From positions 1-64,000 of the forward strand of contig NZ_LXEU01000085.1 in assembly GCF_001654985.1 (NCBI RefSeq): a stretch of 64,000 bases of DNA, written 5' to 3'. A model generated the notes under the pieces. It had not been told where the DNA came from, did no database searches, and saw nothing but the letters and a program-made list of their open reading frames with translations. A program made the translations under genes and the position numbers. This document shows positions 47,000 through 54,303 of the stretch, one piece after another (position 1 is the stretch's first letter; every line of letters begins with the position of its first letter). The stretch comes from Kluyvera georgiana ATCC 51603. GTDB lineage: Bacteria > Pseudomonadota > Gammaproteobacteria > Enterobacterales > Enterobacteriaceae.

Positions 47000-47050
47000 T
47001 TGACGATTTCAAAATGTGATCATATAGTCTGCGTGATTTCAAAATGTGAT
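47000..47050 (+). promoter_or_regulatory. Early rightward promoter with paired operator repeats
   Basis: TTGACG (47000-47005), 17 bases, TATAGT (47023-47028) forms a good sigma70 promoter directed at cox. The 16-base sequence GATTTCAAAATGTGAT occurs twice, at 47005-47020 and 47035-47050, exactly 30 bases apart (three helical turns), flanking the -10 box. This is the arrangement of P2-type repressor operators, so the repeats are the likely CI sites. Confidence 0.75.
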
Positions 47051-47101
47051 TAACGAGGGTTCATTATCACTCAACACAGCTAAAAAGGGAGATGTTGCCT
47101 T

Positions 47102-47323
47102 ATGACTAACCATATTTCAATCACATTGGCAGTACCATCTGTATCAGTAGAAAAGTATAGCGAACTCACAGGGTTATCCATCGATACCATCAATGCAATG
47201 CTTGCCGATGGCCGTTTAGTTAGACACCGCCTTCGTAAAGATAAAAAGCGTGAAAAAGTGATGATCAATATTGCGGCTATGACCATAGACGCTCTTGCGG
47301 GTTGCAACATCGTACTTAACTGA
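47102..47323 (+). CDS. cox: Cox/Apl-like excisionase and lytic regulator
   Basis: 73 residues. A winged-helix/MerR-like DNA-binding pattern (VSVEKYSELTGLSIDTINAMLADGRLVRHRL) is typical of small phage excisionase-repressor proteins. In P2 and 186 this protein represses the lysogenic promoter and directs excision. First gene of the rightward early operon. AAGGGAG lies 11 bases before the ATG. Confidence 0.8.
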   Translation: MTNHISITLAVPSVSVEKYSELTGLSIDTINAMLADGRLVRHRLRKDKKREKVMINIAAMTIDALAGCNIVLN

Positions 47324-47355
47324 CTCGATTTTGAAACGCTGAGAGGGTGCTGACT

Positions 47356-47859
47356 ATGTTTGATTACCAAACTTCCAAACATGCACATTTTGATGCTGCT
47401 TGCCGAGCGTTTACGCTGTCGCACAATTTGGAAGATGTGGCCGCTGCTATTGGTATGCGTCCACAGATCCTGCGCAATAAGTTAAACCCGGTTCAACCGC
47501 ATCGCCTTACCTGTGACGAGCTGCTGGCTATTACCGATTACACCGAAGATGCGCGCTTGCTTGATGGGCTGTTGAGCCAAATCAACTGCCTGCCATCTGT
47601 ACCGGTAAATAACGCTACCGGCGAAAATATGCAGTATTGCGCGCTGACAGCTACCGCCCACGTTGGCGCGATTGCTGGGCAAGCGGTATCAGAAGAACGC
47701 ATGACCGCTGACCGTAAGAATCAAATCCTTGATCGTGCCCGTGACGCTATCCGCAGCCTTTCAGTGCTGGCGTATGCCGTCGAAAGCCGTTTCCAATCCG
47801 CGCCGGTTCTGGCCGCTGCTGTCGATGTTGTGACAAGCGGCGCTGCTGGCCTGATGTGA
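47356..47859 (+). CDS. 186-like CII activator of lysogeny
   Basis: 167 residues, closely similar to coliphage 186 CII: FDYQTSKHAHFDAACRAF, QILRNKLNPVQPHRLTC and DARLLDGLLSQINCLPSVPVN are recognisable. CII transiently activates the promoter for CI after infection. The ATG at 47356 follows GAGAGGG; a GTG at 47347 is the alternative. Confidence 0.9.
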   Translation: MFDYQTSKHAHFDAACRAFTLSHNLEDVAAAIGMRPQILRNKLNPVQPHRLTCDELLAITDYTEDARLLDGLLSQINCLPSVPVNNATGENMQYCALTATAHVGAIAGQAVSEERMTADRKNQILDRARDAIRSLSVLAYAVESRFQSAPVLAAAVDVVTSGAAGLM

Positions 47860-47868
47860 GGGATCGCT

Positions 47869-48093
47869 ATGAATATAAAACCGTTTGTTACTTACCTCAA
47901 ACGCCAGTCACCGCCGCCACAGTTGGCCAGCGGTTCCACTGGCTGGCTGGAGCTGCCGAACGGACAGCGCTGGAACCCTGGCCACTCCTACAAATTCAAC
48001 GTCAATGCTCACCAGCCGCAGAAAGCTGGCCGCGTCCTGCATTTTGTTTCATCCATCGCCGCGATTCTGGCAAGGGGGCGCAATGGCCGTTAA
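47869..48093 (+). CDS. Fil-like phage early protein (DUF2724 type)
   Basis: 74 residues, basic. The pattern YLKRQSPPPQ...GWLELPNGQRWNPGHSYKF resembles the Fil filamentation protein family of phage 186 and relatives, whose expression inhibits host division. It follows the CII stop by 9 bases after GAGGG and overlaps the next gene by 11 bases. Confidence 0.6.
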   Translation: MNIKPFVTYLKRQSPPPQLASGSTGWLELPNGQRWNPGHSYKFNVNAHQPQKAGRVLHFVSSIAAILARGRNGR

Positions 48094-48523
48094 CAAGACA
48101 CAGCAGGAAAAGAACCTGGCGCAGCTGGCGCGCATTCGGCGCAAGCATTTTAGTAACAGCAGCGCAGCGGCGGATTGGTGGGACAAGTTAACATCGGAAT
48201 GGCGCGGCGTAGTGCTTCACGCTGCTGGCGTTAATTCCGGATCTGATGTGTTCAAAGCAGCATTAAGCCGCTGCAGCTGGCGGGAGCTGTTCGAGCGCCT
48301 CGACTATCGGGCGATGATTCAGCTGCGCCAGGGCATTTCCCATGCGCGCGTTACGTTTGAGGGTTTCGGTTCGTTGCGTGATAGCGACTTTTCCCGCCGC
48401 ACAGCTGCACGGTCTGAACCGCGCAAGCAGTGCAATCCAATCCATAACAGCGAGGTGCAGATGGTTGTCGCACCGAACGCAGTATTGACAATGCTGGCAA
48501 AACAGCAGGGAGTTCAGGAATGA
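48083..48523 (+). CDS. P2-like early-region protein, possibly DUF5347
   Basis: 146 residues, basic, probably cytoplasmic. The opening MAVNKTQQEKNLAQLARIRRKHF and a WWDKLTSEWRGVVLHAAGV block look like a conserved early protein of P2-type phages found after the fil-like gene. Role unknown. AAGGGGG precedes the ATG at 48083, and the gene ends in an ATGA overlap with the next one. Confidence 0.55.
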   Translation: MAVNKTQQEKNLAQLARIRRKHFSNSSAAADWWDKLTSEWRGVVLHAAGVNSGSDVFKAALSRCSWRELFERLDYRAMIQLRQGISHARVTFEGFGSLRDSDFSRRTAARSEPRKQCNPIHNSEVQMVVAPNAVLTMLAKQQGVQE

Positions 48524-48921
48524 GCATTATTTCAGTTGATCGCAAGATTTTGGCAAAAGAGCTATCTGCGTGGCGTGTTCCATTCGAATACGAGGAAGCG
48601 TTTTTTGATAAGAGCATCGTCGCAAATGGTCGGATAAGTCTGCATCCATTCTTTTTTAACGATACCGAGCATCTTACTAATCAGCGCCATTGGCTTGCGC
48701 TTAACGCTGCTTTCTGGTGCTGCGTATACCGCGAGGCCGAAAGCAAAGAATCACAGATTGAAGCCGTTGCCGGAATCCGCGCGGTTTTCTATGCCGCTGG
48801 TTCGCTTGGTGCTGGTGAAATTAAGGCAATGATCCAGGAGTGGTGGCGGCATGCTTTTGAATTGCACCGAATACCGGCACCGAACTATACCGCAGTCACT
48901 AACACCACCTTTCTTCACTAA
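48520..48921 (+). CDS. Phage early protein, unknown
   Basis: 133 residues, no signal peptide or membrane helix. Aromatic-rich middle (HPFFFND, LNAAFWCCVYREAE). It overlaps the upstream gene by 4 bases (ATGA). The family is not recognised; its position between fil-like and DUF2732-like genes suggests a host-takeover role. A weak GGCCA/TGGCC stem lies in the 66-base gap that follows. Confidence 0.65.
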   Translation: MSIISVDRKILAKELSAWRVPFEYEEAFFDKSIVANGRISLHPFFFNDTEHLTNQRHWLALNAAFWCCVYREAESKESQIEAVAGIRAVFYAAGSLGAGEIKAMIQEWWRHAFELHRIPAPNYTAVTNTTFLH

Positions 48922-48987
48922 TTAGCTACCTGAATTTTTGGCCATCGCTTTGGTGGCCGGGGGTTCTTTTGCCTTAAGGAAACCGAT

Positions 48988-49221
48988 ATGGCCCAGATTC
49001 GCAGAGATATTACCGTTTCTACTCCCGCGGCTAACTTCCAGGAGATGCTGAAAATCGCCGTGCATGACGGCAGAACTGCCGCCGCAGATTTCTTTTCTAC
49101 CCGCCTGGATAAGCTGGCCACGCACGCCGCCGTTGAAGGTTTGAGCGCCGTAGAAATTATCGAACTGATTCGTGAAGAGGCTGCAGCTATCAGCAGTAAA
49201 GGAGGCGCGGCATGGAACTGA
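48988..49221 (+). CDS. DUF2732-like phage protein
   Basis: 77 residues. The pattern NFQEMLKIAVHDGRTAAADFFSTRLDKLATHAAVEGLSAVEIIELI fits the small DUF2732 family of P2-type phages. Largely helical, function unknown. It overlaps the next gene by 10 bases. Confidence 0.65.
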   Translation: MAQIRRDITVSTPAANFQEMLKIAVHDGRTAAADFFSTRLDKLATHAAVEGLSAVEIIELIREEAAAISSKGGAAWN

Positions 49222-49466
49222 ATGAGCGTCTGACTGACGTTGAACTGAATCGTCTGATTTGGGGACTTGAGGCCCACGGAAACATGAAACGTACTTTGGC
49301 TGGGCTGGATGAACTGCGTGCGCGTCGGAAAGAAGAAGCGGCGAAAGCGGGGCTTTTTTTTCCTTCACCGGAAAGCCTGGCACAAGCCATTGCTGCAGTA
49401 CGCTGTTTTGATGAATTGAGCGCCGAACTGATAGCCGAAGAGATGTTTAAAGGTGGTGCTGTATGA
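49212..49466 (+). CDS. Small phage early protein, unknown
   Basis: 84 residues, helical and charged ([41 protein letters not shown]), probably a coiled-coil N-terminal half. The ATG has AAAGGAGG upstream, inside the previous gene. It overlaps the next gene as ATGA. No family recognised. Confidence 0.65.
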   Translation: MELNERLTDVELNRLIWGLEAHGNMKRTLAGLDELRARRKEEAAKAGLFFPSPESLAQAIAAVRCFDELSAELIAEEMFKGGAV

Positions 49467-49792
49467 CTATCAAAATTCACCAGGTAAAAATCGCACCTAA
49501 ATACCTTAACGCGGTTGTTGCTGGCCAGAAGAAAGCCGAACTGCGTAAGAATGACCGCTCCTATAAGGTTGGGGATCTCCTTTCTCTGTGCGAGTGGAAA
49601 CACGGAAAATATACTGGCCGGGAGTGGGCTGCAGCCATTACCCATGTTCTGCCGGTAAATGAAGTCATCGCGGGTACTGATGGCTGGGTGGTTCTGTCTA
49701 TCCGCACAATGTCCCCGCTTGAGGCGTTAACCTATGTTGTATCTGGCGGCGTATCTGACTTGCTGAATTGCGGGGGTGATTATGGCCGTTAA
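49463..49792 (+). CDS. DUF3850 (ASCH/PUA-like) phage protein
   Basis: 109 residues. The motif [40 protein letters not shown] and the following YTGR are the signature of DUF3850, an ASCH-like beta-barrel thought to bind nucleic acids. It overlaps dam by 11 bases. Confidence 0.75.
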   Translation: MTIKIHQVKIAPKYLNAVVAGQKKAELRKNDRSYKVGDLLSLCEWKHGKYTGREWAAAITHVLPVNEVIAGTDGWVVLSIRTMSPLEALTYVVSGGVSDLLNCGGDYGR

Positions 49793-50600
49793 AACCCCGC
49801 TGAAATGGGTGGGCAGCAAAGCCCGCCTGATGCCGCAACTGCTGCAGCACCTGCCGGAAGGTAAGCGCCTGGTGGAGCCGTTCGCCGGTTCCTGCTCTGT
49901 AATGATGAATACGGAGTATGACGAATATCTGATTGCAGACGTTAACCCGGATTTAATTGGTTTTTACCGTGAAGCGGCCACTAATACGTTTGATCTAATT
50001 GACCGTGCTGCGCTTCTGTTTGAGAAATATAACAGCGAGCAAGGCTATTACGACAACCGCGATTCTTTCAACCATAACGACGATCCAGAGTGGCGCTCAG
50101 CGCTGTTTCTTTATCTGAACCGCCACGGCTTTAACGGTCTGTGCCGGTATAACAAATCCGGCCGCTTCAACGTTCCTTACGGCAAATACAAGAAACCATA
50201 TTTCCCAGAAAACGAAATTAAAGCGTTTGCCGAAAAGGCTAAGCGCGCCACGTTTGTATGTGCCAGCTATTCAGAAACCCTTGATATGGTTCGGGATGGG
50301 TACGACGTGGTTTATTGCGATCCGCCTTATCTGACTGAGTCCGGGAACTTCACCGCCTATCACGAGCGCGGTTTCTCGCATATGGATCAGGGGCGCTTGT
50401 CACGGAAGTTGCGCCGCTTGTCTGCTGCTGGGATTAATGTCGTTGCGTCAAACAGCGACCTTGAAACCGTGCGCTGTCTTTATGCTGGTTTTCAGGCTAT
50501 TCGTATTAATGCCCCGCGAAGCGTTGGTGCTGCAGCTGATAGCCAGAAAATTGCCGCCGAGCTGATCCTTAAATCGCCAGCTATCCAGGGTGCAGCATGA
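49782..50600 (+). CDS. Phage DNA adenine methylase (Dam type)
   Basis: 272 residues. SAM-binding motif near the N-terminus ([28 protein letters not shown]) and catalytic DPPY in [12 protein letters not shown] identify a D12-class N6-adenine methyltransferase, probably acting on GATC. It may protect phage DNA or influence replication. The ATG at 49782 is preferred over the GTG at 49776. Confidence 0.92.
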   Translation: MAVKTPLKWVGSKARLMPQLLQHLPEGKRLVEPFAGSCSVMMNTEYDEYLIADVNPDLIGFYREAATNTFDLIDRAALLFEKYNSEQGYYDNRDSFNHNDDPEWRSALFLYLNRHGFNGLCRYNKSGRFNVPYGKYKKPYFPENEIKAFAEKAKRATFVCASYSETLDMVRDGYDVVYCDPPYLTESGNFTAYHERGFSHMDQGRLSRKLRRLSAAGINVVASNSDLETVRCLYAGFQAIRINAPRSVGAAADSQKIAAELILKSPAIQGAA

Positions 50601-52621
50601 CGCTGGCCATTAATGAACAATGTCATGCCGTCGATAGCTGGCGGCGTGACACGTTCGCGCCGGGTACGCCTGCAGGCGCAACAATCACAGAGCGCCGCCT
50701 GTGGGCTAAAAACCCGCAGGATTACGCCTGGCGCTCACAATACCTTCACGAGATACCCGACTGGTTAGCCGGGTATTTTGGTAGCCGTTACGAAAAGCTG
50801 CTGGCTGGCCGTGATGGGCGCCGTCGTGCCAATACGTTCCTGCGCAAGACTATCGGCGGGAACGTATTGCCACGCCTGCGCAAAGTAGCCGCGCGCTACA
50901 AGCTGGCCGCTGACGTTTCAGATCTTCCATTCAGTAAGGCGCTGGGGCGCTTGCCATCCCTTGACCGTACCGAGCTGAAAAAGCTGGCCGATCAGGTATC
51001 GCGCTGGATGGCGGAATGTCTGTATGACTTTGCTGATCAGCTGCCGGCCGGCACGGAAGATGAACTGGAGCTGTATCACCGCACCCTGGAGGCATACCGC
51101 AATCTTGGTGAATGCTCTCTGATGTTGAACAATCAGCCACCGTACTGGAAAGAGTTTGAGGCCAAAGGCCAGCTGGATCAGCCAAAAGCTGAATCTGGCA
51201 TTTTGCGCATGATTGCCCCTGAATGGTGGCGGTTACGCCTGAAACGCGCGCGTGATGTGCAGCGCGAGCATTTCGCGATCGCCGTTGGCCAGGTGCAGAA
51301 AGCGGCCAGCGCGTATGTTTCCCGTAGCACCCTGGGCGAGTGGGTAGAGCAGAAAAAGCGTAATGCGGAGTTTTTCAGAAAATTCGACCTGATTAACGAC
51401 CAGGGCGATCGAGTATCGCTGGCTGATATGGTTCACGGCAGCGTGGCCAATCCGGCGATACGTCGCTGTGAACTAATGGTGCGTATGCGCGGGTTTGAAG
51501 ATATCGCAAACGAAGAGGGGCTGGCGGGCGAGTTCTACACCATCACAGCGCCTTCACGCTTCCATGCAGTACATAGCAAGGGCGGTTTTGTATCGCAGTG
51601 GAACGGCTGCAGCCCGCAGGATACCCAGCGTTATTTATGCGGCGTATGGGCTAAAGCCCGCGCGGCGATCTCTCGCGCCGGTATTCATGCTTTTGGCTTC
51701 CGTGTTGTAGAGCCACACCATGACGGCACACCACACTGGCACATGCTTCTTTTTATGCGCCCGCAAGATGTTGATGTGGTGCGCGATATTCTCTGCTATC
51801 ACGCCAGAATCACCGATTCAGAAGAGTTACAGACACCCCACGCGCTTAAGGCGCGTTTTCACGTTGAGCCTATCGATCCGGAAAAGGGGTCAGCCACCGG
51901 CTATATCGCCAAATATATTTCGAAAAATATTGATGGTTTTTCCCTAGACGGCGAAACCGATGATGAAACCGGGGAGAACCTGCGCGATATGGCCAAAGCG
52001 GTTTCGGCCTGGGCATCCCGCTGGCGCATTCGCCAGTTTCAGCAGATTGGTGGTGCGCCGGTCACGGTCTGGCGTGAACTGCGCCGCCTGCCGGGGGAAG
52101 AGCAGATTCTACCCACGGAAGATATGGACAACGTGCGTTTTGCTGCTGACGTAGGTGACTGGCGCGCATACACCGAATGCCAGGGCGGGGCGTTTGTTGC
52201 GCGTAAGGATCTGACCGTTCGCCTGGCCTATGAGATAACGAAACAGGGTAATGAATATGCGGAGGACGTGCAGCGCGTCCAGGGCATCTATTCCCCTCAC
52301 GTGCCAGATTCTGAGATTTGTACGCGCCTGGTGAAGTGGCAGAAGGTTGCGAAGTTAGCCGAAGCGGCAGCGGAGGCTGCTTTTGACCTTGACCTTAATC
52401 ACCCTTGGAGTTCTGTCAATAACTGTACGGAGGGTGGAACCCGGAGGCGGTTAAAACTGGAACTGCATAAACGGGGGTATGTTGGTTCTGATGAAGAAAT
52501 AGCCATTTTGATGCGTGGCGGCGGGCTGATTTATGGCCGCTCTGCGTTGTTTTATAAAAATGGACGGCTGCAGGAAAGAAAAGGGGAGGCTGGACAAGAG
52601 TTGTGGCCGGGGTGGGCGTAG
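50597..52621 (+). CDS. Replication initiation endonuclease (P2/186 gpA type)
   Basis: 674 residues. The HUH motif HHDGTPHWHMLLFM and the paired tyrosine motif GYIAKYISKN define a rolling-circle initiator of the P2 gpA family, which nicks the origin inside its own gene and stays bound to the 5' end. It overlaps dam by 4 bases and ends the long rightward early operon. The origin itself cannot be located by eye. Confidence 0.93.
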   Translation: MTLAINEQCHAVDSWRRDTFAPGTPAGATITERRLWAKNPQDYAWRSQYLHEIPDWLAGYFGSRYEKLLAGRDGRRRANTFLRKTIGGNVLPRLRKVAARYKLAADVSDLPFSKALGRLPSLDRTELKKLADQVSRWMAECLYDFADQLPAGTEDELELYHRTLEAYRNLGECSLMLNNQPPYWKEFEAKGQLDQPKAESGILRMIAPEWWRLRLKRARDVQREHFAIAVGQVQKAASAYVSRSTLGEWVEQKKRNAEFFRKFDLINDQGDRVSLADMVHGSVANPAIRRCELMVRMRGFEDIANEEGLAGEFYTITAPSRFHAVHSKGGFVSQWNGCSPQDTQRYLCGVWAKARAAISRAGIHAFGFRVVEPHHDGTPHWHMLLFMRPQDVDVVRDILCYHARITDSEELQTPHALKARFHVEPIDPEKGSATGYIAKYISKNIDGFSLDGETDDETGENLRDMAKAVSAWASRWRIRQFQQIGGAPVTVWRELRRLPGEEQILPTEDMDNVRFAADVGDWRAYTECQGGAFVARKDLTVRLAYEITKQGNEYAEDVQRVQGIYSPHVPDSEICTRLVKWQKVAKLAEAAAEAAFDLDLNHPWSSVNNCTEGGTRRRLKLELHKRGYVGSDEEIAILMRGGGLIYGRSALFYKNGRLQERKGEAGQELWPGWA

Positions 52622-52708
52622 GCGTTGTGAACGCTATAACCGTGTGAAATATATCAATTAATAGGTGAAATTTGAAAAATTACATTTCACATTACGTGCT
52701 TAAATTTA

Positions 52709-52728
52709 TACTGTATAAACATACAGTT
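52709..52728. promoter_or_regulatory. LexA box before the Tum-like gene
   Basis: TACTGTATAAACATACAGTT is a close match to the LexA consensus (CTG-N10-CAG core at 52711-52726). It overlaps a possible -10 box TATACT (52707-52712) and lies 20 bases before the start of the next small gene, the layout of an SOS-controlled promoter. Confidence 0.85.
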
Positions 52729-52747
52729 GTTGCATGGGAGGATGCTT

Positions 52748-52960
52748 GTGCAGGATTTATTGTTTGAATCGATAGCGCTGCGGCGTATCGCCTTATTCAC
52801 CAAATTGGTATCAAGGGGCGGCTGCTCTGGTGATGAAAAAGATGTCGCGCTGGAATGGCTGGGAGAACTGACGGCCGATCTGCAAAATAAGCTGGATGCC
52901 TATGATGAAAAAAGCCCCCAGAGCGGGGGCGTTTCACGCGGCGGGTGCGGCTTTAAGTAA
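52748..52960 (+). CDS. Small SOS-controlled phage protein, Tum-like antirepressor candidate
   Basis: 70 residues from the GTG at 52748 (GGGAGG six bases upstream); an ATG at 52742 lies on the ribosome site itself. The body (LLFESIALRRIALFTKLVSRGGC...KDVALEWLGELTADLQNKLDAY) is helical. The only gene behind a LexA box in the early-to-late junction, it sits where 186-type phages would benefit from tum, whose product inactivates CI after DNA damage. No sequence match to 186 Tum is claimed. Its last codons form the terminator of the convergent ogr operon and overlap ogr by 27 bases. Confidence 0.65.
   Translation: MQDLLFESIALRRIALFTKLVSRGGCSGDEKDVALEWLGELTADLQNKLDAYDEKSPQSGGVSRGGCGFK
52908..52935 (-). 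terminator. Terminator of the leftward ogr-portal-terminase transcript
   Basis: GCCCCC (52914-52919) pairs with GGGGGC (52925-52930) across AGAGC. On the minus strand it is followed by six T (plus-strand A run 52908-52913), directly after the ogr stop. It lies inside the last codons of the convergent small gene. Confidence 0.8.
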
Positions 52961-53203
52961 GTCCAGTGCCATTTGCTTTTGGTTCGGGGAAAGTGAGTTA
53001 AGCAGCTGCTGAACCAGAGCGTCGCCCGTTTTAGCGCTGGGGCTAAGAGTGTGGGAGAACGTCAAATTCATAACAAAGGTATGCCCACACTCCACATCTG
53101 AACAGGCGCAATAGATATCCGCTATCTGCCGGTGTTTCCGGTTGGTTTTACGGATTACGGCTTTTGCGCCACATTCCGGGCATTCAATTTTCAGTACGCG
53201 CAT
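52934..53203 (-). CDS. Ogr/Delta-family late transcription activator
   Basis: 89 residues. Zinc-binding cysteines follow CX2C-X22-CX4C (ECPEC ... CSDVEC), the spacing of P2 Ogr. It would activate phage late promoters by contacting RNA polymerase alpha. The ATG at 53203 has GGAGA nine bases upstream, which excludes the longer frame starting at 53257. It lies directly downstream of the portal gene on the same strand, unlike P2, where ogr is at the end of the tail genes. Confidence 0.85.
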   Translation of the reverse strand: MRVLKIECPECGAKAVIRKTNRKHRQIADIYCACSDVECGHTFVMNLTFSHTLSPSAKTGDALVQQLLNSLSPNQKQMALDLLKAAPAA

Positions 53204-53253
53204 GTTCCATTCTCCGGCCGTCAAAATATGCCTGGATTTTAGCCTGTTTCGCC

Positions 53254-54303
53254 TCATGCTGCACCCTTATCAGTTGATTCATCTGCAAAATTTAGATGTA
53301 GGCGCGGCGGAACTTCGGGATCGCTGTTCACCGACATCGCCAGACGGCGCTGTAGGGGGCGTACCTCGTTTTTTTTGTATGTGCGTTCGACCTTTTCCGG
53401 GTCGCCCAGCCCTGCGGTATTCTGCGGAACGATACCCGCCAGCCCGGCCGGGAAGCGGTGGGCGTTCAGTATGTCCTGCGCGCTGATGTTCTTCACGCTG
53501 GCAAATTCATCTTTGGCCGAAATATCGCCCATTTCGATGAACTTGATGGCGTCACCTTCTCCGCCAGGGATATTCACCAGGATGGTGGAGAAATTACCGA
53601 TCCCTTTGCTGTCGCGCAGCTGCTGTTCAATTTCCTCTTCCATTTCGTCCGTCATGCTGGGGTCACGCGTATACAGAATGCCGCCAGTATGGGCGCCGTT
53701 GTGGTAATAGCGACGGCGGAAAATGACGGCCTCACTGTTCAGCAGCGCAGAATGTACGCCGCCGATGTAATCAGGCAGGCCGTAAATGTGCTGCTGCGGG
53801 TCGTACATCTTGATAAAAATAATGTCCTCTTCCGGGTAAATCAGTGGTTCACCTTCCTGCAGTACCACGTAATCACCCGGCACGTTGCGATCCGCATCGC
53901 GAACCTTACGGCGGCGCAGGTAAAGGCCGGGCAGCGCTTCCAGCCCGATCACGTCTCCCCAGCCGTTGCGCACTTTTGCGATCGCCACGTCGCCAAAGGT
54001 CAGAAAATCAAAGGTCGCCGCTTCCAGCTCGTCGTGTGTCAGACCGCCGCCCAGGTAATCGGACATAATCATATTTTTGCGGGCGTGGATGATGCCGCCG
54101 TGCTGGCCGTTGAGATTAATCAGCTGTGCCAGCGCGAGGCGGTCAATAGGCTGCGTGAAATGGTCAGCGCCATTGTCGTACCAGATATCCCGGTAATCCG
54201 TGCCGGTAGTCAGTACCGGTTCCGGCTTGCCGAAAGAGATAATGCTCATTTTCTTTGACTGCTGGGCGCGCTGCCCACGTTTCACAAATTTCTTTTTCTT
54301 CAT
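53254..54303 (-). CDS. Phage portal protein (P2 gpQ type)
   Basis: 349 residues, similar in length to P2 gpQ. PBSX-type portal features: GGIIHARKNMIMSDYLGGG, LEALPGLYLRRRK, IYGLPDYIGGVHSALLNSEAVIFRRRYYHNGAHTG. It forms the dodecameric ring through which DNA is packaged. The ATG overlaps the terminase stop by 4 bases. Confidence 0.93.
   Translation of the reverse strand: MKKKKFVKRGQRAQQSKKMSIISFGKPEPVLTTGTDYRDIWYDNGADHFTQPIDRLALAQLINLNGQHGGIIHARKNMIMSDYLGGGLTHDELEAATFDFLTFGDVAIAKVRNGWGDVIGLEALPGLYLRRRKVRDADRNVPGDYVVLQEGEPLIYPEEDIIFIKMYDPQQHIYGLPDYIGGVHSALLNSEAVIFRRRYYHNGAHTGGILYTRDPSMTDEMEEEIEQQLRDSKGIGNFSTILVNIPGGEGDAIKFIEMGDISAKDEFASVKNISAQDILNAHRFPAGLAGIVPQNTAGLGDPEKVERTYKKNEVRPLQRRLAMSVNSDPEVPPRLHLNFADESTDKGAA

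Noticed and set aside
52621-53253. cos site
   Set aside because: P2-type cos is expected between the replication gene and portal gene, and GC-rich sequence is present near 52921-52955, but no match to a known cos core could be made.
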